DNA from: Daedaleopsis sinensis
Lineage: Eukaryota > Basidiomycota > Agaricomycetes > Polyporales > Polyporaceae
Reading direction: 5' to 3'
Length of the DNA: 64,000 nt
NCBI GenBank assembly: GCA_033807695.1
Contig: CM066305.1
Span: forward strand, 4,154,001-4,218,000
Part shown: positions 18,567-29,300 of the stretch, piece by piece
How the letters are laid out: each line of letters starts with the position of its first letter
Numbering within the stretch: position 1 is the first letter of the stretch
Program-made: the position numbers and the translations under genes
The notes under the pieces: model-generated
Database searches by the model: none
What the model was told of the DNA's origin: nothing
Seen by the model: the letters and a program-made list of their open reading frames with translations, nothing else

Positions 18567-19221
18567 TCAGTCGCACATCAAAGGAATAGAACCGAAGACT
18601 TCATCCTCGTCTGACAGAGAGGACGGCGACCTTTCCAGCTTCTTGATGGCCGCGTGGAGGGCGGACTGCTCAATACGCACCTCGCGCAGTTCAGCGGCGA
18701 CCAATTCCAGACGCGCGAGTACTTCCGAAAAATGAACGCGGTACCGGTCGTCGCGCGCCAGGTCGCGCATGACCTCCAGGAGTTGAAGTTCGTGTTGCAG
18801 AGTGGCATGCACTGAGTCCAGGAAGTGGAGGCGGTACGGCAGGCGGTGCGTCTGGACCAGGTCGACAAGGAACGCCTCAAGGCCGTTGGAGAAGAAACAC
18901 TGGTCGATGGCGACGGACACGCGGGCAAGTAGGTCGGAAACGCCGACGAGAAGGCCGTCATGAAGCATGCTCCAACCATACTGGGAAGGTGTCAATCAAG
19001 CGCGAGAAGCATCAGGCCGAGAAGCTCACCAAAAGTTGTCCTAAACGGGAAAGCGCGTGTTCATACACAACGCGGGGACAGCCGTGGTCGACGGATACCG
19101 TCTCGAAGAACTCGATTTGCTCAACAATGTGCGCACGAAGCGGAGAGAGGAGTTCAAGGGCCAACTCGCGGTGCGAGCTGACTTGGAGGGCGAGCGTACG
19201 CGGGAGGACGGTCGACGACAT
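18567..19221 (-). CDS. Antisense cassette gene 2, unknown helical protein (intact copy in A)
   Basis: The predicted exons are 19221-19030 and 18980-18567, with a 49-bp intron (GTGAGC...TCCCAG), giving about 201 residues. The ATG at 19221 lies 43 bp downstream of a TATAAA motif (19269-19264) and is the first ATG of the leader. The protein is rich in Leu, Glu and Arg and probably mostly helical. It ends in a serine/acidic tail (SPSSLSDEDEVFGS). I recognise no domain. It sits between genes 1 and 3 on the same strand, 62 bp after gene 1. The B copy has lost the start codon, so this is the only intact gene 2 in the window. Confidence 0.68.
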
Positions 19222-19251
19222 GAAAAATGGAAGTTGATGAACTTCGAACGC
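19169..19251 (-). other. 83-bp segment present in element A, absent from element B
   Basis: Aligning A with inverted B leaves exactly these 83 bases unmatched (the junction in B is between 3527 and 3528). The segment includes the gene 2 start codon. The junction shows no obvious microhomology. Confidence 0.9.
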
Positions 19252-19263
19252 AGTTACAGCGGC

Positions 19264-19269
19264 TTTATA
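19264..19269 (-). promoter_or_regulatory. TATA box of antisense cassette gene 2 (copy A)
   Basis: TATAAA lies 43 bp upstream of the gene 2 ATG, in the 62-bp gap behind the gene 1 stop. Gene 2 may therefore start its own transcript. The box is kept in B at 3510-3515 although the start codon there is gone. Confidence 0.5.
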
Positions 19270-19283
19270 CGACACGCGGCTAC

Positions 19284-19854
19284 TCAAAAGTGGATGTCCT
19301 CTCGGAGGCTGGCAAACTCCTGATCTATCTCCTCCATTTCCTTTTCGACCTTCCGGATCCGGGCATCAACCAGAATAGACTCCGTGATCAAGGATCCTCC
19401 GGCGCGATTGAGGACGCGGCGCGCGCAGAGTTGCTTCCGGAGCCGCTGCTGACAGGCAATGCGACGAGCATCGAGGTCGGCCCGACGAGCGCACCGACGG
19501 GACCGGGCGACAAGCTCTTGGAAAAGGAAGAGCTGACGGTCAGCCAAGGCAGGCCAGCCCTCGGTGATCGTATTCTCGGTCCGTTTCACGAAGTCCGCGG
19601 CAACCTCGCCATCGTCCCCCAAGGTGATCAAAGTGTCCTGCCATGAAGACAGTCAGCCACGAAGACGAGGGCCTACACGCGGAAGGAGGACGACGTACCA
19701 CCAGTTCAGCGATATGGTCGTAAGAATCGTAGATGATTCCAACGTCCTCCTCAGTACGAGCGGCAGCAAGAGCTTCGAACTCAGAGATCGCAACTTCAAG
19801 CTGACGGACAGTCTCCGTGAGGATGGGAACATTGAGGAAGATGAAGGCAGACAT
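19284..19854 (-). CDS. Antisense cassette gene 1, unknown helical protein (copy in A)
   Basis: The exons are 19854-19699 and 19637-19284 with the same 61-bp intron as in B, giving about 169 residues. The open frames recorded for both copies translate identically. It is the cassette gene nearest the 3' LTR, with a TATA box at 19890-19897. The arginine-rich centre and the heptad-like C-terminus suggest nucleic-acid or protein binding, but no known domain is visible. Its function is not known. Confidence 0.72.
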
Positions 19855-19889
19855 TGCGAAGGATGAAAATCGAGGACGGAACGAGGGTG

Positions 19890-19897
19890 TTTATATA
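19890..19897 (-). promoter_or_regulatory. TATA box of antisense cassette gene 1 (copy A)
   Basis: TATATAAA on the minus strand, 36 bp upstream of the start codon at 19854, between the gene and the 3' LTR. Confidence 0.65.
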
Positions 19898-19924
19898 CGC
19901 GCAAACCGGGGACGGTTCGAATGC

Positions 19925-19938
19925 AAGTGGGGGGGAGG
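19925..19938 (+). other. Polypurine tract of element A
   Basis: AAGTGGGGGGGAGG ends immediately before the 3' LTR. It is identical to the tract at 15694-15707 just behind pol. Confidence 0.85.
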
Positions 19939-20845
19939 TGATGAGCCTCAGGACCAGCTAGGCCCCGGAAACACCACGCAGCCCATCACTATTCGCGCCC
20001 GTCAGTCAATTCACGCAGTATGAAGACGAGCGGCTTCACAAGGAAGGCGAGCGACTACCGAAGGAGCGAGTACGGAGACATGCCATTCCAAGGGTCGAAG
20101 GAGCCGATGCCGAGCTGCCGGCGGCTGACCGAGGCCGCCAGAGCTCTAGCCAGGACAGAGGAGGCGATCGATCGAGGGTCTGGTCTGGGCGACCGCCACG
20201 GAGTCCAGCAATTGGTACGAAGGTCGTCGGAAGAAGCACGGAAGACAAGGGAGTGAGGGGGACGGCCTTCCGAGGCCTATGAAGACGAGCGGATGGACTT
20301 CAGACGCGATCACGTGGTGACGCGCCACAAGACTAAGCGCTCTCGTGACCGCGGATGCAAGTCGAGCGGCGACGTGATAGGCTCGGTGCAAACACCTACC
20401 TAACCACCGGAGTGCGCCGTAGGGGTTCAGGAGAGGAGGATCGCGACGTGAGCGTGGGAGGAGCAGGGTTTCCTATGATTGGACGATTGGTAGGATAGTT
20501 GTAGTTTATTTGGTGACGATTTGTACAGTATATAAGCCAGCAGGATTGCGGCCCAGCAAAGCAGCGCAGTAGCTCCAGAGATCGAGTCCGAGTCCAAGAA
20601 TCATCTAGTCGACACTCAATTGAAGACCGTCCGTCTTCAAACCTCCTCTTGCAGACTAGCCTCACCCACGGAAGTTGCTTGACTTCCATCTGAAGTTGCT
20701 CAACTTCCTTGTCTATCGTCGACGAGCTACGTGAAGAAGAGCGACTACACCGGGAACCTGTCCTCCACCTCGCACCCTACTAGGTAGCTGATCTCGTGCT
20801 CGTTTGGGTGTGTGTTTCGCCCAGCGACCCAGAGTTACCCCATCA
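19939..20845 (+). repeat. 3' LTR of element A (907 bp)
   Basis: Begins TGATGAGCC and ends ACCCCATCA; inverted relative to 1934-2840. Position 20725 is A where both B LTRs have the equivalent of G. The TATA motif is at 20529-20535. Its end marks the border between the retrotransposon complex and flanking DNA. The five bases after it, CCGCG, would be the target duplication, but the partner is outside the window. Confidence 0.95.
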
Positions 20846-21642
20846 CCGCGTGCGCCCGCGCCCCCGGGCGACGACGATGACGACATGTACGAATAGAAGC
20901 CTGTGCCCGTGCGCGCGAACAGGCCACGTTGAATCTGTGTACTGTGCCTCGTCTGCAATCCTCACGCCCCCCGCGCTTATGTCCTCTCTTCAGTGCATCG
21001 ATCCTCTCGCTCGATCCTTAGACCTCTCCATAGCCCCGCTGCAAGGCCGTTTCTAGTGCCCATGTCTCATCAAGCATCCCTCCTCCTGCCACGGGCCCCG
21101 CCCGGAATCCATCGCGCACTCGGCGCCATTTCCACTCTTGATCGCAAATCTCTTTCCTGTGTCCCGCGCCTCTCAATCGATCCTCGGTTTTCGCTCGCAC
21201 TGCTGCCTGGTCTTTCGCGACGCCGGTATCTCTCCGCCAGCCGTGCCACCCGCCTGCGTCCCGTATAGAATGCCTCCCGCGCTCCCACCTCGTATGCATA
21301 CCGAGCGCCCCGAGTCCTCGAACACCGTTGATCCTCCATCACTGCAAGACTCCCCTGTATATTACTCCTTCTGATGTGTACTAGTATGTATATACGCTAT
21401 GGAAATCCATCCCATTGCCATTCGTTTCCTACTAGCGCTCCAATCAGAACAGCAGGCGTGATTCTGCGGCCAGCCAAATACCGGCCCAGCGTTGCTTTTT
21501 GGGCGACGTACCAGCCCGCGTAAAACCACGAAGGCCACAAAACGCCCTTCGTCCTCTGAATTGTGCCTTGTATTCCACGTCATTCGCGGTATTGAGAGCA
21601 CTCCGTACAGCCGAGCCCATATTACAGCGCCTCGGACAGCGC
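20846..21642. other. Intergenic DNA between retrotransposon complex and transposase gene
   Basis: No supportable gene. Several short overlapping ORFs exist on both strands, but none resembles a protein. The part from about 21360 to 21640 may contain 3' untranslated sequence, or a further exon, of the transposase gene that ends at 21643. Confidence 0.5.
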
Positions 21643-24600
21643 CTAGTTCCTCTGTAACGCCAGGTAAGTTTTTCGGCTGTATTGGTCGTATTGACCGCAT
21701 TGCGAGGCCTTGCAAGCCCATATAACGCACCCGCATTTTTGCTGATGGTCTGATACGAACAGCTCGAAGTGGTAGAGTAAGCGGCAGGGGACTTGCGCTT
21801 CCGGAAAGTTCACACAGGCGAATCGGTCAGCATGGGATCGGTTATCAAGGAGGGACCCGAATCGCAGCCCGTTTTTGTAGACAAATGGTAGGCCAATCGC
21901 CGATCGTGCACCAACAAGTCGAACTGTGTGAGGGTGGAAGGTAAAATCGTCAACGATGTTGATATCTGGCCATGTTTGGCGGGCGAAATCGAGGAGAAGG
22001 GCGTAAACATTCAGAGTGTCGGTTGGCGGGCGCAGCTGGCAGAGATCTGTGTAGCGCAGTTCTTTGCTACGTTGCTGCGGCATCATGATGGTCTCACCTG
22101 AATGGACCAGTGTATGTGTGATACTGATGATCAATTTGTGGAGATGCGACGTACCGGCATGGAACCCAGCAAGTTGCGTGCGAAGAGTACCACGACCGAC
22201 TCCATTCGAGCGGATATACGAGGTCAGCAGTGTGCGTTCTTTGGTGTTTGCATCAGGAGGAAGAGAGGTTGCCTGTAGCCCGAGAAACCAGTGAGAAAAA
22301 ATGCGTAAGAGAATGACCTCGCTTACTAGCTCATAGAGACGGTGTTTTCCGATCCAATTACGCATCATTGTCAGCTCCATCTCCCCTCCATCGCGCCCGT
22401 TGAGCCCGACTTGTTCCTGGTCACCATTGCACCGTTCAAACCCGTAGAGCCAGAATGCGTATGACGGGCCGCAAGACGGAAAGATCTGCGGACCGTAATG
22501 CATCGCCAGGTGATGGTTAAAGACCAGGTGGACCCCCAAGCGGAGCAAGCCCCTGCAGTGGCGCTGTAGATAGTACTGCCCTTCATCCACTTGTCGGAGT
22601 GAGATCTCCCGCTGCGCGAGAACCCGTTCCGCCACGGCTAGGTCAAGGCTATGCCGGTATATTACCCGCAAGTCACGTTCGAAGGTCGGGGGGGACTTGG
22701 CGTTACCAGGTACTGCGGGAGGTGTCGCGCGAATTGAATCGTTCGCATCTCGCCAGAGGAGGAAAAGGACTGTGGTTTTGATGTTACACCATGTTCGCCA
22801 CTGGTCTGCTTTCTGTAAAGAGTGATTTTCGCCGAGCTGCAGGGTCATCATCAGCATAAATATAGTGTAGCATCATATACACCGCATACTTACGTTCTTA
22901 GGCAGACGCCCGATTCCGGACGGCCATACGATGTTATTGATGTATACCTGAAACTTACGCCAGCCAGCAGCGTCAAGTAGATAGCCCTTGACGATGACTT
23001 GATCGAACTCATGCGGGACAATGCCTTCATGCGCACATTAGTGTAGCTAGTAAACCAATATATTCGTACACGCACCACTGTGAATGTTGTGCATGAAATC
23101 GACGGCACTAGTCGATATCGGCATCCAGCCCGGTACCTCGTTTAGAACACCATGTCGAGAGCCTGACTCGTCTAGAATGTCTTTGCGAGCACGTTTTGAT
23201 GTCGCCTGTTTGGAACGGAATGCGTGTTTGAGTTGGTCGTAGTCGTCTCGTAGTCGGAAGTCTATCACGCTTGAGTTGCTAGTACTACAGCCCAGCGGAG
23301 AGACGGTCACAGTAGATTGAGCAGTACGTACTTTCTATGTCATATCCTTCTTCGCTGTTGATGTCAGCATGCTCAATGAAGCACATATTACAGGGATGCT
23401 TCTTGTGTGCGTGCCCAGCCATCATAATGATTTTGCGGAGGGCTTGAATGTCGCTAACGTGTAACTCTATACCAACGTTGACACGCGGAGGGATCTCGCG
23501 GCCGTACATCACCATCACAACCCCTTGTCGCATGTCACAGTGGAAGACGTATAGCGGTAACGTAGGACAGGTTACTTACCTCGGTAGAGAATAAGCATTT
23601 CATCCTTGAGCGGCTCGAGAACATAATTCATCTGTTCGAGGCTCGGCTCTTTCGGTCCTGGCATAAGGGTGACGAGGTGGATATTGTGCGGTAAGAACCG
23701 CACTTCTCGCCGTAGGGTATTAAAGCTGAGATAGACTGCACCACTAGAGTGCGGACGGTTGTCGGTCACACCATACCTAACGGTAACCGTAAAGCAGCTC
23801 GGACGGCGGAAAAGCATGACTACAGAGTCTAGGCTCACCAGTCGACGTTGAGGCAGCCGCTGAGCCCGACTTCACACTCAGCCAGCTTGTGCTTCGAGCC
23901 AGGGTACAATTCGATGTCAGAAACGGATTCATCAGCATTGATTACGCGTTTCATGCCCATGGGAAGCTGCGCATAGCGTGAGCCGTCATGAATATCCCGC
24001 ATGGGCAGATCGGGAGGCCGTGGGACTTGGGGGTTGATGTATGCTGACGAGTCCACAAGGTTCTGCACGAACTCCGGTCGCAAGAGCATCCGCCGGAGCC
24101 CTGAGATGATCGAGTAGTAAGGTTGGATCTTGGCAGGGATCCGTTTCTCAGTTGCGCTGTCATCGAGTGGGTTGTCGCCATAGTCAACAGCTCCATCGTC
24201 AGTACTTGACCGTTTGATGCGATAGACGATCCCGTGGCAACCCTTGCTAGTGCACGCTGGCGACGAGAACGCAAGGATATCTTCCGGAGTATAACGCTTG
24301 AAGCAAAGAGAGCATACAGGAATTTGCGTGATATCTTCATCCACTTCTAGGCCAAGACGCCGGGCAGCAGTACGCAGTGTTGTCGCCGGTTTAGGTACAG
24401 TAGGGAGGTGTCCACAGAGCTCAGCGACGTCAAGCATACTCCGGAGAACCTTCTGAGAAGAATCGACAGTCCAGTGGTCGAAGACATTCCCTAGTACACT
24501 TGTCAGATATGCAAGGCGAACATGTCCGGCTTCGTCGAAGGCTGGCGCAAGAGTGTGGCCGTCAGAGTCGTCGAGTAGTCGCCGGCGTTCAGCATCGTCC

Positions 24601-25262
24601 TCGGCAAGATGGGCTTGATAGCTCGGATGATTGATCCCAGAGAGACTCGGAGCTGGCTCCTGCTGAGGCTGAGGGTGCGGAGTGGACGAGCGGGATGATG
24701 TCGGAGAAGAGGCAGGACCGTCTTGCAGCGGTTCGAGAGGTTCGAGAGGGGGGAGACCAGGGGTACTAGCTCGAGACACAGACTCGCCTGAGGGCCCATA
24801 CCAGTCGTCATCAAACCCAGCAAAGTCCTCCCAGTCTAGCATTTGAGATCCCGAAGCAGCGGCAGTTTGAGAGGGGGAGGTTGGACGAGGACTGTTATCT
24901 TCATGATCTGCAAATGTAGTTAGGCACAAAGGCAGGAAGGAGAGAAGGAAACACGTACTACTAGTACTAGGAGCTTGAGCATTTGAGGCAGCTGCCAGTG
25001 GGGCTTGCATTTGCGGCGCTGCTCGTGGGGCCGTGGCAGCTTGATGAGCGGCCAGACGCTTTCTATCAGCCTTCTTGTGTCGGTCGACTGTTTGTTTATT
25101 GAGTATTCTTGCGTCCTTCGGTCTCTTCACGCATTGTGAGCAGTCGCAAATCTCAGGCCGTTCCCAATACGGGAGAGAGGCGTACTGTATCCGCCAACAG
25201 TGGGGTCAGTCAGTATGAGCTGTAACAGGATAGAAGCTGCGTACGTGGTTTGCGACGTCCAT
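21643..25262 (-). CDS. Tnp2-type (EnSpm/CACTA-like, Transposase_21) transposase
   Basis: I assembled ten exons: 25262-25245, 25184-24959, 24907-23839, 23776-23580, 23523-23332, 23261-23076, 23024-22894, 22836-22327, 22272-22155 and 22097-21643. All introns are 51-70 bp with GT-AG ends, and every junction keeps frame, giving about 1033 residues. The N-terminus has the Cys-x-Cys-x2-Cys...His motif common in mushroom Tnp2 proteins (CDCSQC, then TVDRH). A disordered Ser/Pro region, a second Cys cluster and the conserved core follow (HSSGAVYLS, LMPGPKEPSLEQMN, ALRKIIMMAGHAHKKH, PWMP-like and VDFMHNIHSGIVPHEFDQ blocks). The C-terminal half contains WPSGIGRLPKN, GVHLVFNHHLAMHYGP, WLYGFERCNGD and NWIGKH. 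The first exon is short and uncertain, and the true 3' end may lie further left. The gene appears intact, but I found no terminal inverted repeats. Family assignment rests on recalled motif order. Confidence 0.75.
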
Positions 25263-26097
25263 GTGTGAATTGCTGGCTCGTTGGATGGCAGTCGATGAGG
25301 AGCTTGATGCAAAGCAGAAGGAAATATATGGTCTATACGGTGTATTGGGGAGTGCGCATATAGTCTGAAGGCAAAAGACGACAGACGCCAGCGCGGGTCG
25401 CGCGCGACCTCGCCGCCCGTCGCGCCTCGCGTCTTGCAGGTGACCGCGCGACGGCGCCTGGGTCCACCCTCAACCATAATGGCTACGTTATCTGATCATA
25501 ATCCTTCTATCCTACTAGCACTGTGACATTGTCATAGTCCCGTCGCACTCACTCCATAATCCCGTCCGAATTCACTGATTCTCCCTCGATTGTGACCGTC
25601 ATATCCTTGGAGCTGCACCCAGTGCGTGCGGGTACCAGACTCCAGTATTGAGTGTCTGCCCGACGGTCCCCGCACCCGCACGTGGCTGCTCGATCGTACA
25701 AGCGTGTCCGTACGTACGTGTTCGTCCGCACCCGTGGTCACGCACGGAGCGCTCCTGCCCGTCCACTGGCAGATATCCCTCCGTCCGAGTCCGAGTCCGA
25801 GTCCGAGTCCTGCCCGTCCGTCCGTCCGTCCGTCCATTCATCGACATCCCGCATCCCGCAGCCCGCCCCGCCGCCTTGTCTGGCCCCGCCCCACCGCCTT
25901 GTCTGGCCTGGCCTGGCGTTCTCGCGCAGCGTCCCCGGCCCTCCGCGTGCGCGTGCGCGGGCGTCGTGCGTCGTGCGTCGGACTCGTCTGCTGTCGCATG
26001 TCTGGGGCGGCGGCATAGCACAGCACACGGACGCGAGTCCAGACAGGCGACCTCGGGCCAGGTGCTTGCCAGCCCTGCTCTCCCTCCCCCCCTCCGG
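25263..26097. other. GC-rich intergenic DNA
   Basis: Upstream region of the transposase gene followed by very GC-rich sequence. It has short hexamer runs such as repeated GTCCGA (about 25782-25810) and GTCC (about 25815-25835). Long open frames on both strands here reflect base composition and continue into the minisatellite. None starts with a convincing ATG. Confidence 0.5.
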
Positions 26098-26810
26098 CAT
26101 CCTGGTGCGAGTCCACCGCCAACGCCTCCTGGTGCGAGTCCACCGCCGACCCCGACGCTGACGCCAACGCCTCCTGGTGCGAGTACACCGCCGACGCCTC
26201 CTGGTGCGAGTCCACCGCCAACGCCTCCTGGTGCGAGTCCAACGCCAACGCCTCCTGGTGCGAGCCCACCGCCAACGCCTCCTGGTGCGAGCCCAACGCC
26301 GACGCCTCCTGGTGCGAGTCCAACGCCAACGCCTCCTGGTGCGAGCCCAACGCCGACGCCTCCTGGTGCGAGCCCAACGCCAACGCCTCCTGGTGCGAGC
26401 CCAACGCCAACGCCGACGCCAACGCCTCCTGGTGCGAGCCCACCGCCAACGCCTCCTGGTGCGAGTCCACCGCCAATGCCAACGCCGACGCCAACGCCAA
26501 CGCCAACGCCTCCTGGTGCGAGTCCAACGCCAACGCCTCCTGGTGCGAGTCCAACGCCGACGCCTCCTGGTGCGAGTCCAACGCCAACGCCTCCTGGTGC
26601 GAGCCCAACGCCAACGCCTCCTGGTGCGAGTCCACCGCCAACGCCGACGCCAACGCCTCCTGGTGCGAGCCCACCGCCAACGCCTCCTGGTGCGAGTCCA
26701 CCGCCAATGCCAACGCCGACGCCAACGCCAACGCCAACGCCTCCTGGTGCGAGTCCAACGCCAACGCCTCCTGGTGCGACGCCAACGCCGACGCTGACGC
26801 TGACGCCGAC
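26098..26810. repeat. 27-bp minisatellite, about 22 units
   Basis: The basic unit is CCTCCTGGTGCGAG followed by TCCAACGCCAACG or close variants. I count 22 units. Most are 27 bp; longer ones are 39, 45 or 57 bp, expanded by extra CCAACG-type hexamers. Units 12-14 and 19-21 repeat each other, so there is a higher-order duplication. Every length change is a multiple of six, so the plus-strand frame PPGASPTPT-like stays open throughout (and LAPGGVGVG on the minus strand). No start codon, intron set or domain makes a gene convincing. Confidence 0.9.
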
Positions 26811-27289
26811 GGGTCTGCTTCGCGCGCCCGGCCGGGGCTTCTCCCGATCCTCCCGCTCCGCCGTCGGAGGAAGAAGATATCGCGGAGGGGAGGGCCTGCT
26901 TTGGCGACCGCACTGTACGCATACGCATACACCGTGCGCACAGTACGTGTACGTGTGTTTGCCTGGCGCTGGCGGGGCGCGCGTCGGAGCGTCCGCTCCC
27001 TGCCTCCAGCTATGAGAGAGCAACAGAGGAACAGAGGAACGGACTCAGATGGAAGGCCCGTGACGCACAGGAGAGCGGAGGGGGGAGGAGGAGAGGAGAG
27101 GCAGGGAGGGGCGCGTCGATGGAGCTGAGCTGAGCAGAGAGAGCGGGAGCGGGAACTTCGGGAGCGGGCTGACTGGCGTGTCTGCGCGCGGCCCGTCGAC
27201 CGTCGACCGCCAACATTACACCCGGCGTCGGGGATGGGCGTGCATCCGCACCCGCACCCGCACTCGCACATCGCCATCACGGGCCACGG

Positions 27290-27590
27290 CGACGCCCGTC
27301 TTTCGTCTTTCGTCCTCCTCTCCATCCATCCATCCATCCATCGTCCTTCGTCCTTCCATTCATCTGCACCCATGCGAACCTTAGCTTGGCCACCCAACCC
27401 CGCCGGCTCGTCTTCGCGCGATGGCTGTCCGTCCGCCCCCGCCCCCCGCCCTTCGTCCTTCGTCCTTCTCTCCATCCATCCATCCATCGTCCTTCCGTTC
27501 ATCATTCAGCCAGCTAGCGAAGCCAGGTCACGGTCCACCCATGCGATCGCGAACCTTAGCGATCCCTCGCGCGATGGGGCGGGAGGAGAG
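27290..27590. repeat. Diverged tandem pair with CATC tetranucleotide runs
   Basis: Two similar blocks (about 27290-27430 and 27440-27590) share CATCCATCCATC runs followed by CGTCCTTC, TTCATC, ACCCATGCGA and CGCGCGATGG in the same order. No coding potential is evident. Confidence 0.6.
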
Positions 27591-28000
27591 GGCGCCGCGC
27601 GCCGCTTGCACCGTCCCGCGAACGCGAAGACGACGTCCCGGTGCATCTACGCAACCGCTGCCATGCAGCCCGCGATTTTCGATTTCGGATTTCGTTTTTC
27701 GGATTTCGGTCACAGATTTCGGAGTTCCCGAGCCCCGTCCGAGCCTCTCTCTCGCGCGCGCGCGCGCTTGTTCGTCCGCTCCAGTCTGAGTCCATTTTGA
27801 AGATGAAGATGGAACCGACTGCAAGGTTCGGCCGTTTCGGGTCGGTGTCGGTGTCGGTGTCGGTGGCCGCCGCGGCGGACCACCGTGTCTTCTGGTCCAC
27901 GTTCAAGCTCAGGCTCGCCAGTGTGCTGGTTACGCCTGCGCACACTGGCACTGGCAGACGTGCCCCCGAGCTCTTGAAGAGGTGTGATGGCGATGGGGAC

Positions 28001-28436
28001 GGGGCTGGGTACATATGGGTATGGATATGGATATGGCGAACGCCTCACCGAGGACCGAGTACGTCGGTATGCGCCTTGCGCTTGCGTGCAGTGTCCTCTT
28101 TCTGACCGTGATGCTTGGTTGGTTGTCGCAGCAGGTCCGTCGCTCCTGCCTGCCTTCCTGCCTGCCTGCACCCACGCACCGTCGGGAAAGAGCAAAGAGC
28201 GTGCGAGTGGCCGCTCGATGGTCCATCCGGGGGCTGGGTACGTGTGGAGATGGATATGGATATGCACATGGCGATCGCCGCACCGAGGTACGTCGGTATG
28301 CGCCTTGCGCCTTGCGTGCAGTGTCCTCTTTCTGACGGCGATGCTTGGTTGGCTGGCGCAGCACGTCCGCCCGGTCGCCCGCACCCACGCACCGTCGGGA
28401 ACGAGCGTGCCAACTTCTGCTCGATGGTCCATCCGC
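28001..28436. repeat. Tandem duplication of about 220 bp
   Basis: Unit 28001-28230 is followed directly by unit 28231-28436. Both start GGGCTGGGTA, share a long block containing CGTCGGTATGCGCCTTGCG and GCAGTGTCCTCTTTCTGAC, and end with CTCGATGGTCCATCCG. They differ by scattered substitutions and short indels. Confidence 0.8.
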
Positions 28437-28540
28437 ACCCGCACCCGTCTGTCGCTCGTCGCTCTTCTATCTCTCCGGCCTCCCTCCCTCCATCCAGATC
28501 ACTTCCTCCTTCGTTCATCTGTGCATCTATCCGTTTGTCC

Positions 28541-29300
28541 GTACATCCGTTCATCCAGCTAGCCATCTAGCCAGCCTGGGGCACGCACACGCACACGCAC
28601 ACGCACCTTGGTCGCCCGACTACACCGTCACCGTCTCCGTCTCCGTCCCGGCTTCTTGCGATGCGATGGTCGTCGAGACTCGGAGAAGGCTGCTCAGCGC
28701 GCGTGGTTGTCGTGTTTCGTGTAGGTTTTGGGCGGCGGGGAACTGCAGATGGACACGCACGCGGACGCGTGCAGGACGGGGCGAACATGAATGTATGCAC
28801 CGTTTTCTGCGATCGTCTCAAATTTGCGACCGCGACTCACGTAAGTCGTGTCGTTTCCTTCTAGTGTCTGCGTCTGCGGAGCGGCAGCAACTTGAAGCAC
28901 TCGCGCCCCGCGCGCGCATCCATCCCTCCCTCCCTCTCCCGACATGCTTGTGCTTAAACGAGGGAAGACGCACACAATTTTCGGCACCCCATCCACAATC
29001 GCGCAGAACGCATCACGCGTCACGGCGATACCCGTCTGTCGTCCTTCTACCCATCCTTCTACCCATCCATCCATCCATCCACCCTCCGAGTCATCCGTTC
29101 TCCCATCTGTTTATCCAGTTAGCCATCTAGCCAGCCAGGTGCACGCATGCGAACGTTCGTCTCCGTCTCCGTCTCTGTCTTGTGTTCTCGCGATGGTCGT
29201 CGAGAGAAGACCGCGCAGCGTCGCTGCGCTCGCGCGTGGGCTGTTGTGTGTCGTTTGGGGCGGCGGGGACTGCAGACGGACACGGACACGGATATGGACG
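28541..29300. repeat. Diverged direct repeat about 550 bp apart
   Basis: The block near 28541-28770 and the block near 29090-29300 share AGCCATCTAGCCAGCC, GTCTCCGTCTCCGTC, GATGGTCGTCGAGA and GGCGGCGGGGA-CTGCAGA in order. The resemblance to the CATC-rich pair at 27.3-27.6 kb suggests one expanding repeat family. Confidence 0.6.

Larger units (their letters stand above)
1..20845 (+). mobile_element. Ty3/gypsy LTR retrotransposon A, plus strand, interrupted by a nested copy of itself
   Basis: The plus-strand element enters the window inside pol. It is broken at 1931 by the opposite-strand element B and resumes at 14548-14631. It then finishes pol at 15661, carries an antisense gene cassette (about 15.7-19.9 kb) and ends with its 3' LTR at 19939-20845. 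Its 5' LTR, gag and the start of pol lie left of the window, so its length and target duplication cannot be read. Its pol protein differs from B at only about six of the 628 residues that can be compared, so both belong to one family. Its 3' LTR differs from the B LTRs by at least one base (20725). A itself can no longer make a continuous Pol. Confidence 0.93.

Noticed and set aside
20846..20850. CCGCG as the target-site duplication of element A.
   Set aside because: The left end of A is outside the window, so no partner can be compared.
21643..25262. KDZ (Kyakuja-Dileera-Zisupton) transposase as an alternative name.
   Set aside because: The motif order in the core and C-terminal half fits Tnp2/Transposase_21 proteins of mushrooms better than KDZ proteins.
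25599..27505. Very long open frames on both strands (up to about 555 codons) across the minisatellite.
   Set aside because: They are kept open by repeat units divisible by three and by GC-rich composition; no start context, intron pattern or domain supports any of them.
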